A stretch of DNA of 64,000 bases from Larimichthys crocea (Eukaryota > Chordata > Actinopteri > Sciaenidae): positions 500,938 to 564,937 of the forward strand of contig NC_040017.1 in assembly GCF_000972845.2 (NCBI RefSeq), written 5' to 3'. Each line of letters begins with the position of its first letter. Position 1 is the stretch's first letter. Positions 9,421 to 22,100 of this stretch are shown here, piece by piece. The notes below the pieces were generated by a model. The model ran no database searches. It was given only the letters and a program-made list of their open reading frames with translations, and had not been told where the DNA came from. The translations under genes were made by a program, and so were the position numbers.

Positions 9421-12067
9421 ACTCCGATACAACATTGGCTCTATCAATACTCCAGTTTTTTACAGAGTCGCCTATTTCCTGACTCTGATCCAGAACATGT
9501 TGGATGCCTGTCAGCGTTTGACAGATGTGATCCTCCATGCAGTTCTAGCAGAGGAGTGTGGGAGTGCAGGATTTACATACAACATTGTCAGAGGAGCAGA
9601 AGACTTAGCCACGAAGAAGTTTTCATTAGTGACCAAATGGACTGTGCCAACTACCTTTTCATGAGTGTTTTCTACAACAAGCATGTGTGTTTTTAACCCC
9701 TCGCACCTCACCCCCTTCTCTTCTTTTTGTCCAAGAGTTCATTAATCACACAAATGTTGCCTTTATCAGTAACAGCCCAAGGTACTTAGTTGTGAGGGTT
9801 TCCTTCATGGTGCCTGTGAAGGCCTCACCAGAGTCGGTGGAGGCCGGAGGCGCCACAAGAGGCCAAACTGTTGAGAAAGTGAAGAAGAGTGAAGAATGAA
9901 TTGCAGCCAACTTTTCCTGAGCATGTTAGTCAGTGGTCAAAGTGTGTTCAAATCTTCATCCAAGTCAGAAGAAACAGCAGCAGAGCACAACAGTAACGAC
10001 AAAAGCACACAGGCCTTCCTCCTCACTTTAATATAAAGCTGCTCTGTTTTATAACGCAGAGCTTGATCTGCCACTGGAGACAATGAGCCCATGCCTCTGG
10101 TCAGATTTCTGGGAATTTTAAATGTCTAGAGGAGGGATTATTTTATTTACCCACATATTACACTTTCTGATTTTAGAACATCTTAAAATGTTTTTAGGCA
10201 AAAAAAAAAAAAAAGTATTAGACTGATGATTTAATATGATCCAACACCTTTTAGACCAACGTTTAAACACAAAAAGGTAAATGAATTAATACAAAGTCAT
10301 TTTTGTTGTCTTTTCTTCTCCCCTGCTCATTTATTCTCTTTAGTTTTTGTACTAAAGGCAGGTTTGGACTCCTGACGTCAATATTTCAAAAACTTTGGCT
10401 ACAGCTTTGTTTCAGTTCTCCAGTAACAGTGACAGAAGAGCACATTTGGAAAGATGAAAAAATGGATTATTATAGATCTGAGGACAGTTAGAAGAAACAA
10501 CATAACATAGACATTGAAATGAAAAATGAAAATGAATAAGGTAGGCATTGTTCAATATTTTTATTATTGTTAACAAATCCCATGAAAAGAACAAAACCAT
10601 CCATCCAGCTTCCCTACCCTGTGTGTGGCCTTAATCTTTCAAGTTTCACCTGGGTACTGTAGTTTTATAATAATAATTAAAAAAAACCTCAAACGTGAGT
10701 AAATATTGCATTTCTTAGGGACTATTTTAGAAGTGGATTAATACACAATTTGGTGCTGTACAGCAGCAGGACTACGGCTTTTTTGAAAATGAGTCCTGTC
10801 TGGAAATGTGTAACGAAGGATTATATGTATATATGTGTGTGTAGCACAGAGTAATGAGATCTATCAGGCTTTGCATGGAAAAATAACACTCGTTGGTAGG
10901 TTGCATTCATTGTTGGTTTGGGTTTGCACATGGGATAAGTTTACAGTAAGAGAAATGGTGAATATTTCCAGCCTTATCCAGGTTTTCCTTTGGAACTGGA
11001 GTCAAACAAGCTCACTGATCTGAAGTCTGTTGAACTTCTTTTTGCGTTCAGCAGCACCGTCAGGAAAAGTGGTTGCAATTGTCCATGTTGATTCTCCTCC
11101 TGCCTAAAGTCCAGCCTCTAAAAATAAAAGCATGCTTGGACTGGGCTGAACAGAACAGATTTAAGGTCCCTGAGAAGAAGAAGCTGCTTTTAATGCCAAA
11201 CGTTCTCGAGTGTTCGCTGAGTCAGTATTAGGTTGGTTTAGGCGTTACGGTAACAGCACAGGGACATTTTTTGATACTGTTTTCCCAACACTCCCCCTCA
11301 TCAGTGTGACCCTTATCTCCACCCTCCTTAAAATGTCCAACACGGCTGCATATGATTGGTCATCCAGCACGGACCTGCACCTGTGATTCAAGTGCCAAGA
11401 GTCTTCCCCAATCCTGAAGTGTACTGTAGTCATCCGGCTCTCTGATTCGCTAGTTTGATCCCAGGAATGGGCAGTGGTGTGGATATACCCTCGCTACGGC
11501 CCCCCCAACCCCACCCCCAACCCGCTCCTGCTGCCATGGTGACGGAGGAGGGTCGGCACGGGGAATCCAGGGCCCATAGCAGAGCTTTTTTCTTCCAATC
11601 AGGACATTGTGTACCAAAGCCTTGAAACAGCCCCCTCTGTGGCATGACGACAATGTGCAATTTCATACTGCATCTTGAAGACTGACTGTTTACTATGTGT
11701 GTAAAATATTTTTGAAAATGGTGATCTTGGATTCTTTAACTACTGTGCAATTTGAGAAAATCCATCAAAGTCTATATTGCTGTATATACGAATACGAACC
11801 GAAAGCCCAATATTTCTATGAAGACAGTGAGAACATAAATATATAACTTATTTTGAGATCTATTTTTATGTTGGTTTTAGCAGCACTAGTCAGAGTGTAT
11901 ACTGTGCAGAAATGCAGAATGTGTGCAGACTATGTTACACGTTGACTGTTAAGTGTTCTTTCTCAATGTTGTGCACTGACAAATTTCTATTTATTTAGAG
12001 AGCCAACGATTGCATTGCTGAATATGTATTGGTAAGGATGTATCATTTGCCTTGAATGTAATGTATT

Positions 12068-12073
12068 ATTAAA
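12068..12073 (+). terminator. Possible sgsm2 polyadenylation signal ATTAAA
   Basis: ATTAAA followed by aagaggttgttcattaacg and a T-rich tail (gctgtctttcctctt). It is a variant polyA hexamer at the end of the repeat-free stretch after the sgsm2 stop. Confidence 0.45.
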
Positions 12074-13535
12074 TAAGAGGTTGTTCATTAACGGGCTGCT
12101 GTCTTTCCTCTTAACTGTTGATACTACAGAGAAGTGAGTCCACAGAGCCTTTTAGCACCTTTCAGCTCATTGTTTTGTTTTTATAACTTCACTATTGTGG
12201 TTCAGTCGAGGTGTCACTGTACACTTAAACACTTAATGCTGAGAATAATGGACGTCCAGTTCTCACGGTAGAAAGACCGGACAGTCATTTCTGATTGATC
12301 ACAGTGAAAGCACCACAGCTGGAACATGGATTATTTAAATATAGTGTTTTGAATATTAGACACTTTCTATCCAAATATGTGAACTAAAAACTAACTAAAC
12401 CAAAACTAAGAATGTTTAATCAAACTTAATCTCACACACACACAAAATTATGCACATATTGTGCAGTCAAAAAGCAATGTGATAAAGTACGATGATTAAA
12501 GACGTGCAATGACTGAGCTTCCTAATGAGGTCACAGAGGCACAGATTTTGGTGTAACATTTCATTTATCTTAATGTCTTTATGTTTTACAAAAGGAGCCA
12601 GTTTATCATTTAAAGTTACTTTAATTTGGAAATACTAATAAAACTATTACAATAATCTTTTAGCAAAAAAAATATGAGTGTTTATTTTTCACAAAGCAGA
12701 TGTTCAGACTCCAGATTTATCAGAATTACTTTTATTTTGGGCCTGTTTGATGAAACTTCAGATTTTGATATGGTGTCACGTGCTTTACATCAGGAAACAA
12801 TGCATGGATAGCGTAGATACTTTATTGGTGCAAATTCCTTTCAAACTTAAAATTAGCAAAAATTCCACAGAGCCTGTCATCCTGTCACACTGTGACCTCG
12901 GGGCACTGCAGCCTTGTTCATGTAAAGAAGAATTTACTTCTTCCAAAGAGTATGATCATCTGTGTGTGTGTGTGAGCTGTGTGGTGACATTAAGCCTTTA
13001 CAAGAAGAAGAAAGAGACTGACAGGTTTTTTAAAAAAAGCTTTGTTTATCACGGTTGATACTTCAAACTGATCAGTATCCATGACATTGCACAATACAAA
13101 GGCATGAAAAAAATGTAACATTAAAATAGGTATTGCATCTTCCAAAAGCTAATTTCCCCATTCATAAATACTTCTTGCAATTTCAGTTCACTTTTTTTTC
13201 TCTAAATAGCCGAAATCATTTCTAAAAATCGATGAGCGTGATGTGACACCAAAAATAACAATCAGCAGACATTCTGTGTGACAAGTATTAGTATCTTTTT
13301 CTGTACAGTACAACATAGAAGGCCAAGAGTTCTCCGGAGACGACGAGTGGTAGCAGCCCGGGGGAGTGGGGTGCTGCTGTGGTCATGTGAACTCTGTAAG
13401 GTGCTGAGGCCAACACAGATGGTGAGATGGGTGAGACGTTGTCCATGATTTTCTGTTCCACTGCACCGAGTCCTGTCCAATCAGAGCACAGGTGGAGAGA
13501 TGAAACATTATTTATTATTTTACAACCACAGTTAA

Positions 13536-13850
13536 AGGAAAAGTTTGATCATTTGGGAAATATCCTTCACTTTGTAGAGCTGAGCTGTGTCGCCTGGATC
13601 TGTCTGAAAATAATAAAACATAAATACAGCACTAACCAAGCTCACTCATTAACACGTTATGTGTACATTTTGTTTAATTTTTACACCAACACAATTATAA
13701 AAACAGTGTTTTTAAGGGCTGGCAGGCAACCAGCAGACACTGTAGGAAAATAGTGCAGCCAAGAAATAGAATAGAGGTCCGACATGACATGCATCCTCTC
13801 ATCACTCTCAACAAGAATTCATGGATTTCCCAAAATGTTTAACTTTTCCT
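13536..13850. mobile_element. 315-bp piggyBac-like MITE with TTAA target duplication
   Basis: The ends are aggaaaagtt and aacttttcct, exact inverted repeats, each bordered by TTAA (13532-13535 and 13851-13854). The inverted similarity extends inward imperfectly (catttgggaaat / tttcccaaaatg). TTAA duplication is the hallmark of piggyBac-type elements. No coding capacity, so it is non-autonomous. It lies in the sgsm2-tpst1 convergent interval. Confidence 0.8.
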
Positions 13851-14104
13851 TTAATCATCAAAAGTTTTGATTTTATTTTTCAAATTAAAACACATCCTGT
13901 GCTTCCAGCTCAAACGTCTGTGAGGACTTGCTGAGTAAACTGGATTGGCTCTGTGGATTTTTACTGTTTTCTGTCATTTTGTTTGAAACTAAATATTTAT
14001 TGATTAATCACAGCTGCATTTGTCTAAACTGAAATACTTCAGTCATCAAATGTATCAGTGTGTACGTCAGGATGCTGCAGGGTAGTCTGGGTTTTTCAGA
14101 CACA

Positions 14105-14106
<2 letters not shown>

Positions 14107-14148
<42 letters not shown>
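14107..14148 (+). repeat. (TG)n microsatellite
   Basis: About 42 nt of TG dinucleotides in the convergent interval. Confidence 0.96.
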
Positions 14149-14149
<1 letters not shown>

Positions 14150-14987
14150 TCCTCATTAGAAGCTCACTGATTGGTCAGCTTTCTTTCACAGAATGTTTAA
14201 ACAGTGTGTCCATTACAGAGTCTGTCCACCAGAGAGCAGCGATGAGTTGATTTTCACTGTAAAACGTGCTCTGACTGTTCAGGTGTTCAGTTTAATCAAA
14301 TCTAATAAAATGTTTCATTCATCATCATTTATCAGATTATTAAAAAATAATTAGAAGGGATCAAATACGTTTACACAATTACTGTAGGACTGTACTTGAC
14401 AATGTCATCAGTCAGGGAGCCCTCAGTGAACTCATCGTCATTCATTTGTTTATTTGCCAGTCAGTCAGTGTGCAGTAGCTGTAGAGGTACAGACACACAG
14501 ACAGCTGTAGACCTGAACCCAAGCTGAGTGTGAGTGAGGCCGAGGCAGCTGATAGAGGAGGCGAGGTCTTGTCCGTTCAGTAAGGTCATTTGTGGTTTGA
14601 TATCTAGTGCTGCTTCCAATCTATTGTTAGTTAGCATGTATTAGCTCAAAGGGCTAACTCAGCTGCATAAACGCTGCTGTGACCTTGAACGCCCTGATTT
14701 AAAAATCTGTCACTTGAATAAAGGATGCTTGAGAGTCTTGATTAACAAAACATGAAACAAATTGAGGAATGTTCGGATTGAACAGTCGGGTACAGTGAGC
14801 AGCATCTTAGCGATGTAGCTGGTGGGGGTGGAGCTCATGCTGTTTACTATTTCATTCATAAAGTCAGAAAGTGTCATACGTCATGAGCAGCTGTACCTGT
14901 ATGTTGTAGTGTGGCACTCTCTCTGCTCCTAACTGGGGTTGGGTTTCTCTGCAGACCTCTGAATCTGTATGGAGAGAAAGGGCAGGA

Positions 14988-15012
14988 GACAGACAGACAG
15001 ACAGACAGACAG
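14988..15012 (+). repeat. (ACAG)n tetranucleotide repeat
   Basis: About six copies of the tetranucleotide agac in the presumed tpst1 3' UTR. Confidence 0.93.
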
Positions 15013-15523
15013 CAGTTACAGTCTCTGCTCTCAGGATGACATGCAGCTCTGCGGCAATGTAAGGAATCACCAGAGGATGGCCACAGTCAGCCGCCAACAT
15101 ATTTATGATCTTTATCCCTCATTGGATGATTGATCAGAATGCATCATTAGCAAATCAAATCACTGTGATTCTAAGACATGGAGACACGAGATGCAGGTGT
15201 GTCTAACTACCAGAGGAGGGCAGGAGAGCTCTGCAGCCAGCATCAGGCTCTCAGACCGAGAGACAGCAAGACAACACAAAGAAACTAACAAACAAAAGAA
15301 CCACTAAAAACATGGAGACGATCATGAAGCGGAGACCAGGAAAACAACAAAAGGTGGCATTATGCGGCGGGAAACTCGAAAACAAGAGATGAGTAACTGT
15401 GAGCAGATGGAAGTCTGTGACGAGATCTTCCACTGAGCTGCAGATGACTGAACTGAAAATCAGACACTTAAAAAAAGCTGAATTTGGAAATCAAAAGAAG
15501 AAGCTCAACGACAGGCAGGAATG

Positions 15524-15583
15524 TTACTGTACCTGTGACTGTTCTTTTAGGAAATCTGGGAGCTGAAATTCACCTTTAAAGAC
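15524..15583 (-). CDS. tpst1: tpst1 terminal coding exon (60 nt of CDS)
   Basis: This exon encodes [19 protein letters not shown] and TAA (15524-15526), residues 353-371. The acceptor is gtttttccag. It directly follows NTRR from the previous exon, giving NTRRVFKGEFQ as in TPST1. The sequence caggtacag before the stop is a weak potential donor, so an alternative C-terminus is possible, but the length already fits the family. Confidence 0.93.
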   Translation of the reverse strand, partial: VFKGEFQLPDFLKEQSQVQ

Positions 15584-16057
15584 CTGGAAAAACAAAGGAG
15601 CAGGTTTAGAGCTCCACAAACGTCCAGTCTGCAGGAGGTCATCAGCTGGATCAGCACTTTGATCAGAGCAGCATTCTACAGGATTATCAATCCAGTTCTG
15701 TGACATCGCATCATGCAAGGTGAACAAATCCATCCTAGTGGAGGAGGAGGAGGAGGAGGCTGGACACATGCCAGTGACTTCAGAGCAGTGTGTGTGCGTG
15801 TGCGTGTGCGTGTGCGTGTGCGTGTGCGTGTGTGTGAGAATCGTCATGCTGAATGCAAACATCAGTGTAACACGAGGTGCGTCTGTCAGCCGGTCATGAA
15901 GAAGAAGGTGAACAAACAGTGAGGATGGAGAGAAGCTGAACATCAGAGGGAGTGAAGAGCTGCTGCAGTCCATCAGGAGGCAGCAGTGAGGCAGACAAGA
16001 CAAGACAAGTATCTCATCCTGACTCATGTATGATCTTATTTGATCTTCTATGTATTG

Positions 16058-16101
<44 letters not shown>

Positions 16102-16112
16102 CTATCTATATA

Positions 16113-16165
<53 letters not shown>

Positions 16166-19100
16166 CAGTTGCAATCAAAATGCAATGACTCAAAATGATT
16201 CCACCCCTGCACAACAAGTGTCTGAAGTACTTAGTAGAGCATCTGTTTTCTCATATGACCTGCTGCAAACATGAAGCAGACACCAGCTTCCTGAGCAATC
16301 TTAGCCCATTCCTAATGGCCTTCAGTGTTTAGTACACACCTTACTGTACAAACTGAAACTTCAGTGCCTGCTGCCACCAAGACTTGTTGTAGGTCTTTTG
16401 CAGTCACTCGAGTGTTTTTAACCACCTGCCTCCTCAGGAATCTGGTGGCAGCCCGTTGATGGCTTCCTCATTCTGCCACGTCCAGGTAGTGTAGCTACTG
16501 TTCCTTTAACTTTGAACTTGTGAACTATGCTTCAAACTGTATCTCTAGAAATATTCAATGCATTTTCTATCTTTGTGTATCCCTTTCCTTGTTTGTGCAA
16601 GGCAATGATCTCTTCTCTGTAACTCTCTGGACAATTCTCTGGACTTATTTATGGCAGTCCACGTATATAACATAACTGATGCAACTAATAAAGCCCTTGG
16701 TTATTTACATCGGATGTGCTTGAGACAACACCTGATTTTTCGAATGTGTGCCCTTAAGAGGTATCCTATTCAGGGGGTTGAATCATTTTGAGAATGCAGT
16801 GCACATTAAAAGTATCATTTAATGTTTAGTTTTGAAAAAAAAAAACTCTTGTAATATTAATTAATATTATGATCTATTTAATAATTAATCATTTATTTAT
16901 TGCACAAGATGGGAAAAAAACATTTTACCAGTAAAAACCTAATTTGCAATAGGAGTTGAATAATTCTGATTGCAACTGTATATATGTATGTGTATAATGT
17001 ACACAGTGTTGTTTAGTTGTGGTTCGTCACTTCACTGCTGCCGTTACTTTCACTTCCTCTCTTCATCACACAAAGTACTCATATGAAGTTGTACAATCCA
17101 GCTTTGCATGTTTCATTTTCATCCCTTCAAGGACGATGAGTTTCCATCAAGCCAACAGACAAAAGTGTTGAATTACTGTTATCAGATAATCAATGAAAAC
17201 CTGTCCCGACCCTGACCCTCCACACCGAGGGAGGACTGGGTTAAAAGTTCTGTGCCCACCTCCCGGGCTGTGATTAAAACTTCCCCAAAACACAAGACTC
17301 ATTTCTTATTCCCCCCGTGTGGCGTCATGCATGCCTGCGTGCCTGAAGCCGACGCAGATCCAGGAACTGAACGAAATCTCAAATGACTTCCAACACCAGA
17401 GACAGAGAGGCGAGCGCATGTTTCTGATTTCCTCTTGGGTGCCATTTTGCAGATTTTCTCAGCGTACCGAGGCTCTGGGCCAGACAGCACCAAGCCTGTC
17501 CAAACCTTCTGCTCAGACAGAAAAGGGCGAGCACACAGAGGACAAGTGGAGCAGAAGGTTGTGCACCAGCTCACGCAATCAAGATCATAAATCCAAGTGG
17601 TGTATGAAGGAAATGTACAGATCAATCTGTCCTACAGAGAGGAGACAGATGGAGATGAAGGGCTGCCTCTGGGAAAGGCCAGACTTCATGTCTGCATGAG
17701 GGGATCACTGCAGTAACATGAAGCCAGCCTGCTTTGGTCCAGCAGACTCTGACCGCAAGGTCTATTACCTCTGAGGGGTCTGTTAGAATGCTCATGAAAT
17801 GAGGAATATTCATAAGGTGGAAGGTTTATAGGCTCTTCTATTGAGTCCATTAAAATGAGTAGAAAGAGCCCAGTGCGATCAAACAGACCTGACAGCCAAC
17901 ACGAGGCCCAGTCCCAATCAGCTGACTGATAGAGATGATAGTTTGCTGCCTTCCTGTCTTCCCGGCAGAGTTAAAGTCCATGTAAAGTCAGAATAAATGT
18001 GAGTTCTGAGTTTGTCAGACCAAAGAAAAAAGTTATTAACCACCCAGCCAAATTTTAATGATTAAAAATATCAACAAGTTTATGAAATGAGGTGTTAAAA
18101 TCAGGTAAAAATGAACTCTCAGCTCCAGGACTGTGGGGGCGTGTCCTCTGAATGTGCTGAAGCCACGCCCACTCATGGGAGCAGTCAAGCAGGCATTTTG
18201 AAGCAAGTTGAGAAAATGACATGACTAACTTTGAAACACTGAGCGAGATGAATTCATCTCTATCTCTCTGCTAGGGGTGCAGGGGTATGCTCAGGGTGGC
18301 CTCAGCGTGTCATCAAGCCGCCCTTTAAGGACCGCCCACAAAATCCTGGACTGAAAACTGGTGAAAAACTGTTTGAACCTCTAACTGCACATTTTAGTAA
18401 TATATCTTCAAAGTCTTTTCACATGTTTTCAGTAACTATTTTCCAACATATAGACAGGCCATTCCGAGATTGATACGTCATGTATTTGGAAAGAAACTGG
18501 AATGGCCTTTACACAGACTTTAAAGATGTCAATCTGACCTCTTTTAGAGCAGCACAGTGCTGTTCATTAAAATCTTTTCTCTCTCTTTATAAGTTTGTGT
18601 TTCATTTACTACACACCTCGTCGCTATTTGAATCCTTAAAAGACCTAAAACTGAATCGCGGTTTTTCAGAAACCCCTCAGGCATTTTGGCAGTAACAGAA
18701 TATTCCAGCCACTGACCCTAACCACTGAAGTGTGAGATTCAAGCATTTACAATTGTGAAGGTGAGCAGACACCCTGTAAACCTGCCACAACATGCCTCAG
18801 CAGAGCCCAGTCAGGGAGGGACCAGCACCGTCGGGTCAGCCAAAGGTGTCTGCTGGTACAAGCAGCAGGTCAGTCCAGTGTGGTAGAGCCAAACTACACC
18901 CTGCCAGTGGTTCAGCCTCAGCATTACGGTCGTGCTCCCTGTCACTAAGCTCCGGTCCCCGGGGGTTAAACGTGGTAACAGCCGAGTGTGTTTGAAAAGC
19001 TGCCAGTGTCGAGCCAAGATCGGCAGGGGAGGATGTTTCAGCTCCTTCCACCCTCGCCGGGTGGAAACTTTCCAGGGATATTGTTACCTCAAACAGAATG

Positions 19101-22100
19101 CGTCTATCCGAGCTGCACACTGAGACTCTTCAGGAGACTCTGTGTTTGTGTGTAGGCAGGGGGTCCCACTACCGACAAACAGAACTCATAATCTCAGAGG
19201 AGTTTGATTATAAAAGTCATTATATATTGTACCATTTCATCAGTGTGAAGATTCTTCTTTTCTCAGAGGAAAAATAAATCATCCAATCCTCCATGTGGCA
19301 GATTTTTGCCATGGGGCCTAAATATATTCAATACACACAATCAAGTTATTTTAACTCTTAGGACTGACCTGAAATCAGGTCTAATATATCTTATCTTGAG
19401 ACTTTTGGATAGAAACGTGTCTGTAGATAAGTATAGAGATCCTTATTATTCGATCACAATTCTTGTTTGGCTGCTTGATTTCAGACTACAATTAACATTT
19501 GAGGGAGTCAAACAAATGGAACAGCGATCAAACAGTTTTAAACTATTGGCCTGACACAAATTTTCCACAAAGAGAAGCCTGTTTTGAAGTTATGTAGAGA
19601 ACAAATAAGAGACAAAACGTGTGACTGTCTACATCCTACTGCCTCTTCAGCCTCTCCCCAAGAACTCTGGGTCTTTGTAATGGATTGCTTACACAGCCGA
19701 CATTTTGACTTGGCATTCCACTCAGGAGGTCCTGCTATTGTGAGCGCCGGTTCACCATTACTGGATCTGAGATGTCGTTACTGTTATTAAAGTCTGCCTG
19801 TGATTTCCTGCTTCGACAGGTTAAAATGTCTGCAGTTCAACCTTTAGAGGAATCATTCATGTACACACAAAAAGTCACGAGTAGCTGTGTGAGGAGTAAA
19901 ACAGGAGCATAAAGAAAGGTTCAAACCCATGTCAGTGGCATATCACCTGGTTCCAGCAGGTTTCTGATGCTTTGAGATGATTCAGAATAACATTTAAATC
20001 GAGGCCTTAACCCTCCTCAGTGCTACCAAGAAGAATTATTTCACCCAAGTTTTATGAAGTCTGAGTAGACATGGCAAACCCAAACTCAACTTCAACTCTT
20101 GATCTGAGGTAAAGGAGTAAGCATTGATCAATAAACACTTCATGTCAGCTCCTCATTAATAAATCTTTAAGCCACTTTCTTCTTTCAATGCTTATCCAGC
20201 CGATGGTTTCATGAATATGAGTCTCTGCTGAGGTCTAAGAGCCAAAGTGCGCCATGATGGCCGAGCTCTGACGATGGCCCTGGATCGATATGATATGATT
20301 AGCCTTCACATCATTAACTTTGCATCAATATTTAGGAAAAGGTCCAGCCACAGACCTGAAGCACAACATGCTGGACGAGGAAGTCTACAGACGTTCTTTC
20401 TCATCTCTCCACTAACTCATCTTATTATTGTTACTGTGGACAAACTGAGAACTTATTGATCCCAATATCCATTTCTCACCAGGGATCAGCACAACTGCAA
20501 AGCCACTTAAAAGCTATTGATTGTGGCTTCAAGAGCCAGGCCTCATTTACAGCAAGCTGGAAGGATCTGTGCTGACCAGCAGTCAGAGGTGAAGCAGAGA
20601 AGAGCAGAAGCCCAGTTTTTGAAGATCTCAATGCATGCACCCAACTGGGTACATAATATTTACATTTAGTCATTCAGCTGAAGCTTTTAGGCAAAGCTAC
20701 TTACAAAAACAGAAACAATCAAGGTACAGTGTGACAAGGACACATTAGTGCAGCAATATTGGTAATACAATTGATAGTGCTAGAAGAGGAGGTATTCTCT
20801 GAAGAGCTTGAGGTCTCAGGATAGGACCTGGTAGGACATTCCACCAACAGGGAACAACAGACGAGAAAAGTTTGGATTGTCCTAAGTGTAGGAGTGGCAG
20901 AGCCAGGCGTCGTTCATTGGAGGAGGTAACATATACACGTATAAGAGCGTTCAAGAAGAGCGTAGAACTGGAGATATGTTCTGCTATCATTTTTGTAGCT
21001 CTGATTCTGTGAATTCGAAAACTGAGGTTAATTCTAACCGTGCAACTTTAAGACCTGAACCCAACCCAAGACCAGAAACTAGCCTCTGTTAGCTTGTCAG
21101 GCTAACGCAGAAACAAGTGCCATTGCTTCCAAACTGAGCAGCACGTTTGTTACCAAGGTTAAATATTTTCTTATATGGGGCGGTGTTTAGCTCAGTTTGT
21201 AGAGCAGCCGCCCCATGTGCGAAGACTCAGTCCTTGCTGCGGAAGCCCAGGGTTTGAATCCGACCTGTATGTCATTCACCATCTCTCTCTCCCCACACTC
21301 TTCAACTGTCGCTATCAAAATAAAACTTGAAAAGGGGAAAAAAAAAAATCTTAAAAAAAAAGAAAAAGTCTTATATAACATTAGCAGCACGCAGGGAGGA
21401 TTTACATTGCTTCTTTTCTTTGACTCTGAAAAGCCAAAAAAACAAAACACACACTGTACTTATAATGAGGGATCGGAGTTAAGAACTGGTTCCACAGAGA
21501 TAAGGCTGCTTCGCAACAGGTCAAACTACCTTGATAATCTATGTCACTGTCTCCACAGCACAAACACAAAACACAAACACTCTGTTCTTGTGGCCGCTTC
21601 CAAACTATTTCTCTGCTGAGCAGCTCCATCCAGGCTGCACATTCTGTGGTGAAATCAAGGCTGAAGAAGAGATGAGACAGAGGGTAAATATTTGGATGGG
21701 GCTGGGTGAAAATTCAAGACAGCAGAGAGAGCATTTCCACATGTGGCTTCATCATACGGTTCAGTTTGGGGCTGGTTGCCAGATGTCTTACGCAATGCAA
21801 CACAGAATTTGGGAGAGTGGCCGTGAATTTGGTAATATCAGAGATCCCCAGTATTCAGAGAGTAATTCAGAATAAATTTAAACTTTGTCATCCCATGCTT
21901 CTTGGAGGAACAAATGAACTGGAATGACCCCGTTCCAACAAACAGTAAGAAATGGAGAACTGGAAAAAAGATGATGCTGACAGAGTAAGATAAATAAAGT
22001 TGATTGACTGTGTAGATGTTAAGAAAACATTGCCATCTATTCTTTTCGACTTAGTCTGACAGTCGGGTAACATTTGCATTGAAAACAGCCATATCCATAC

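Larger units (their letters stand above)
9054..12090 (+). other. sgsm2: Probable sgsm2 3' untranslated region
   Basis: About 3 kb after the stop, free of recognisable transposons except a CA repeat (9389-9420). It becomes A+T-rich toward an ATTAAA at 12068-12073, followed by a TG/T-rich stretch. This is a typical vertebrate 3' UTR profile. An earlier AATAAA at 11123-11128 could give a shorter form. No long ORF in it has family features. The extent is inferred; no transcript evidence is available here. Confidence 0.5.
12091..15523. other. Convergent interval between sgsm2 and tpst1, including the presumed tpst1 3' UTR
   Basis: The two genes meet here tail to tail. The minus strand downstream of the tpst1 stop (15524) should be its 3' UTR. 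Reverse-strand AATAAA hexamers lie at 13511-13516, 13872-13877 and 13996-14001, so the end cannot be fixed. The interval also holds a TTAA-flanked MITE (13536-13850), a TG repeat and an ACAG repeat. ORFs here show no family features. Confidence 0.5.

Noticed and set aside
14864..15100. Extra tpst1 coding exon downstream of 15524
   Set aside because: The minus ORF contains a QVQ by chance; the upstream exon already ends in a stop at the expected family length.
21180..21260. tRNA gene
   Set aside because: Box A and box B are tRNA-like, but the cloverleaf is not maintained, and the sequence continues into a SINE body and A-rich tail with target duplications. The same holds for 36901-37093 and 38127-38335.
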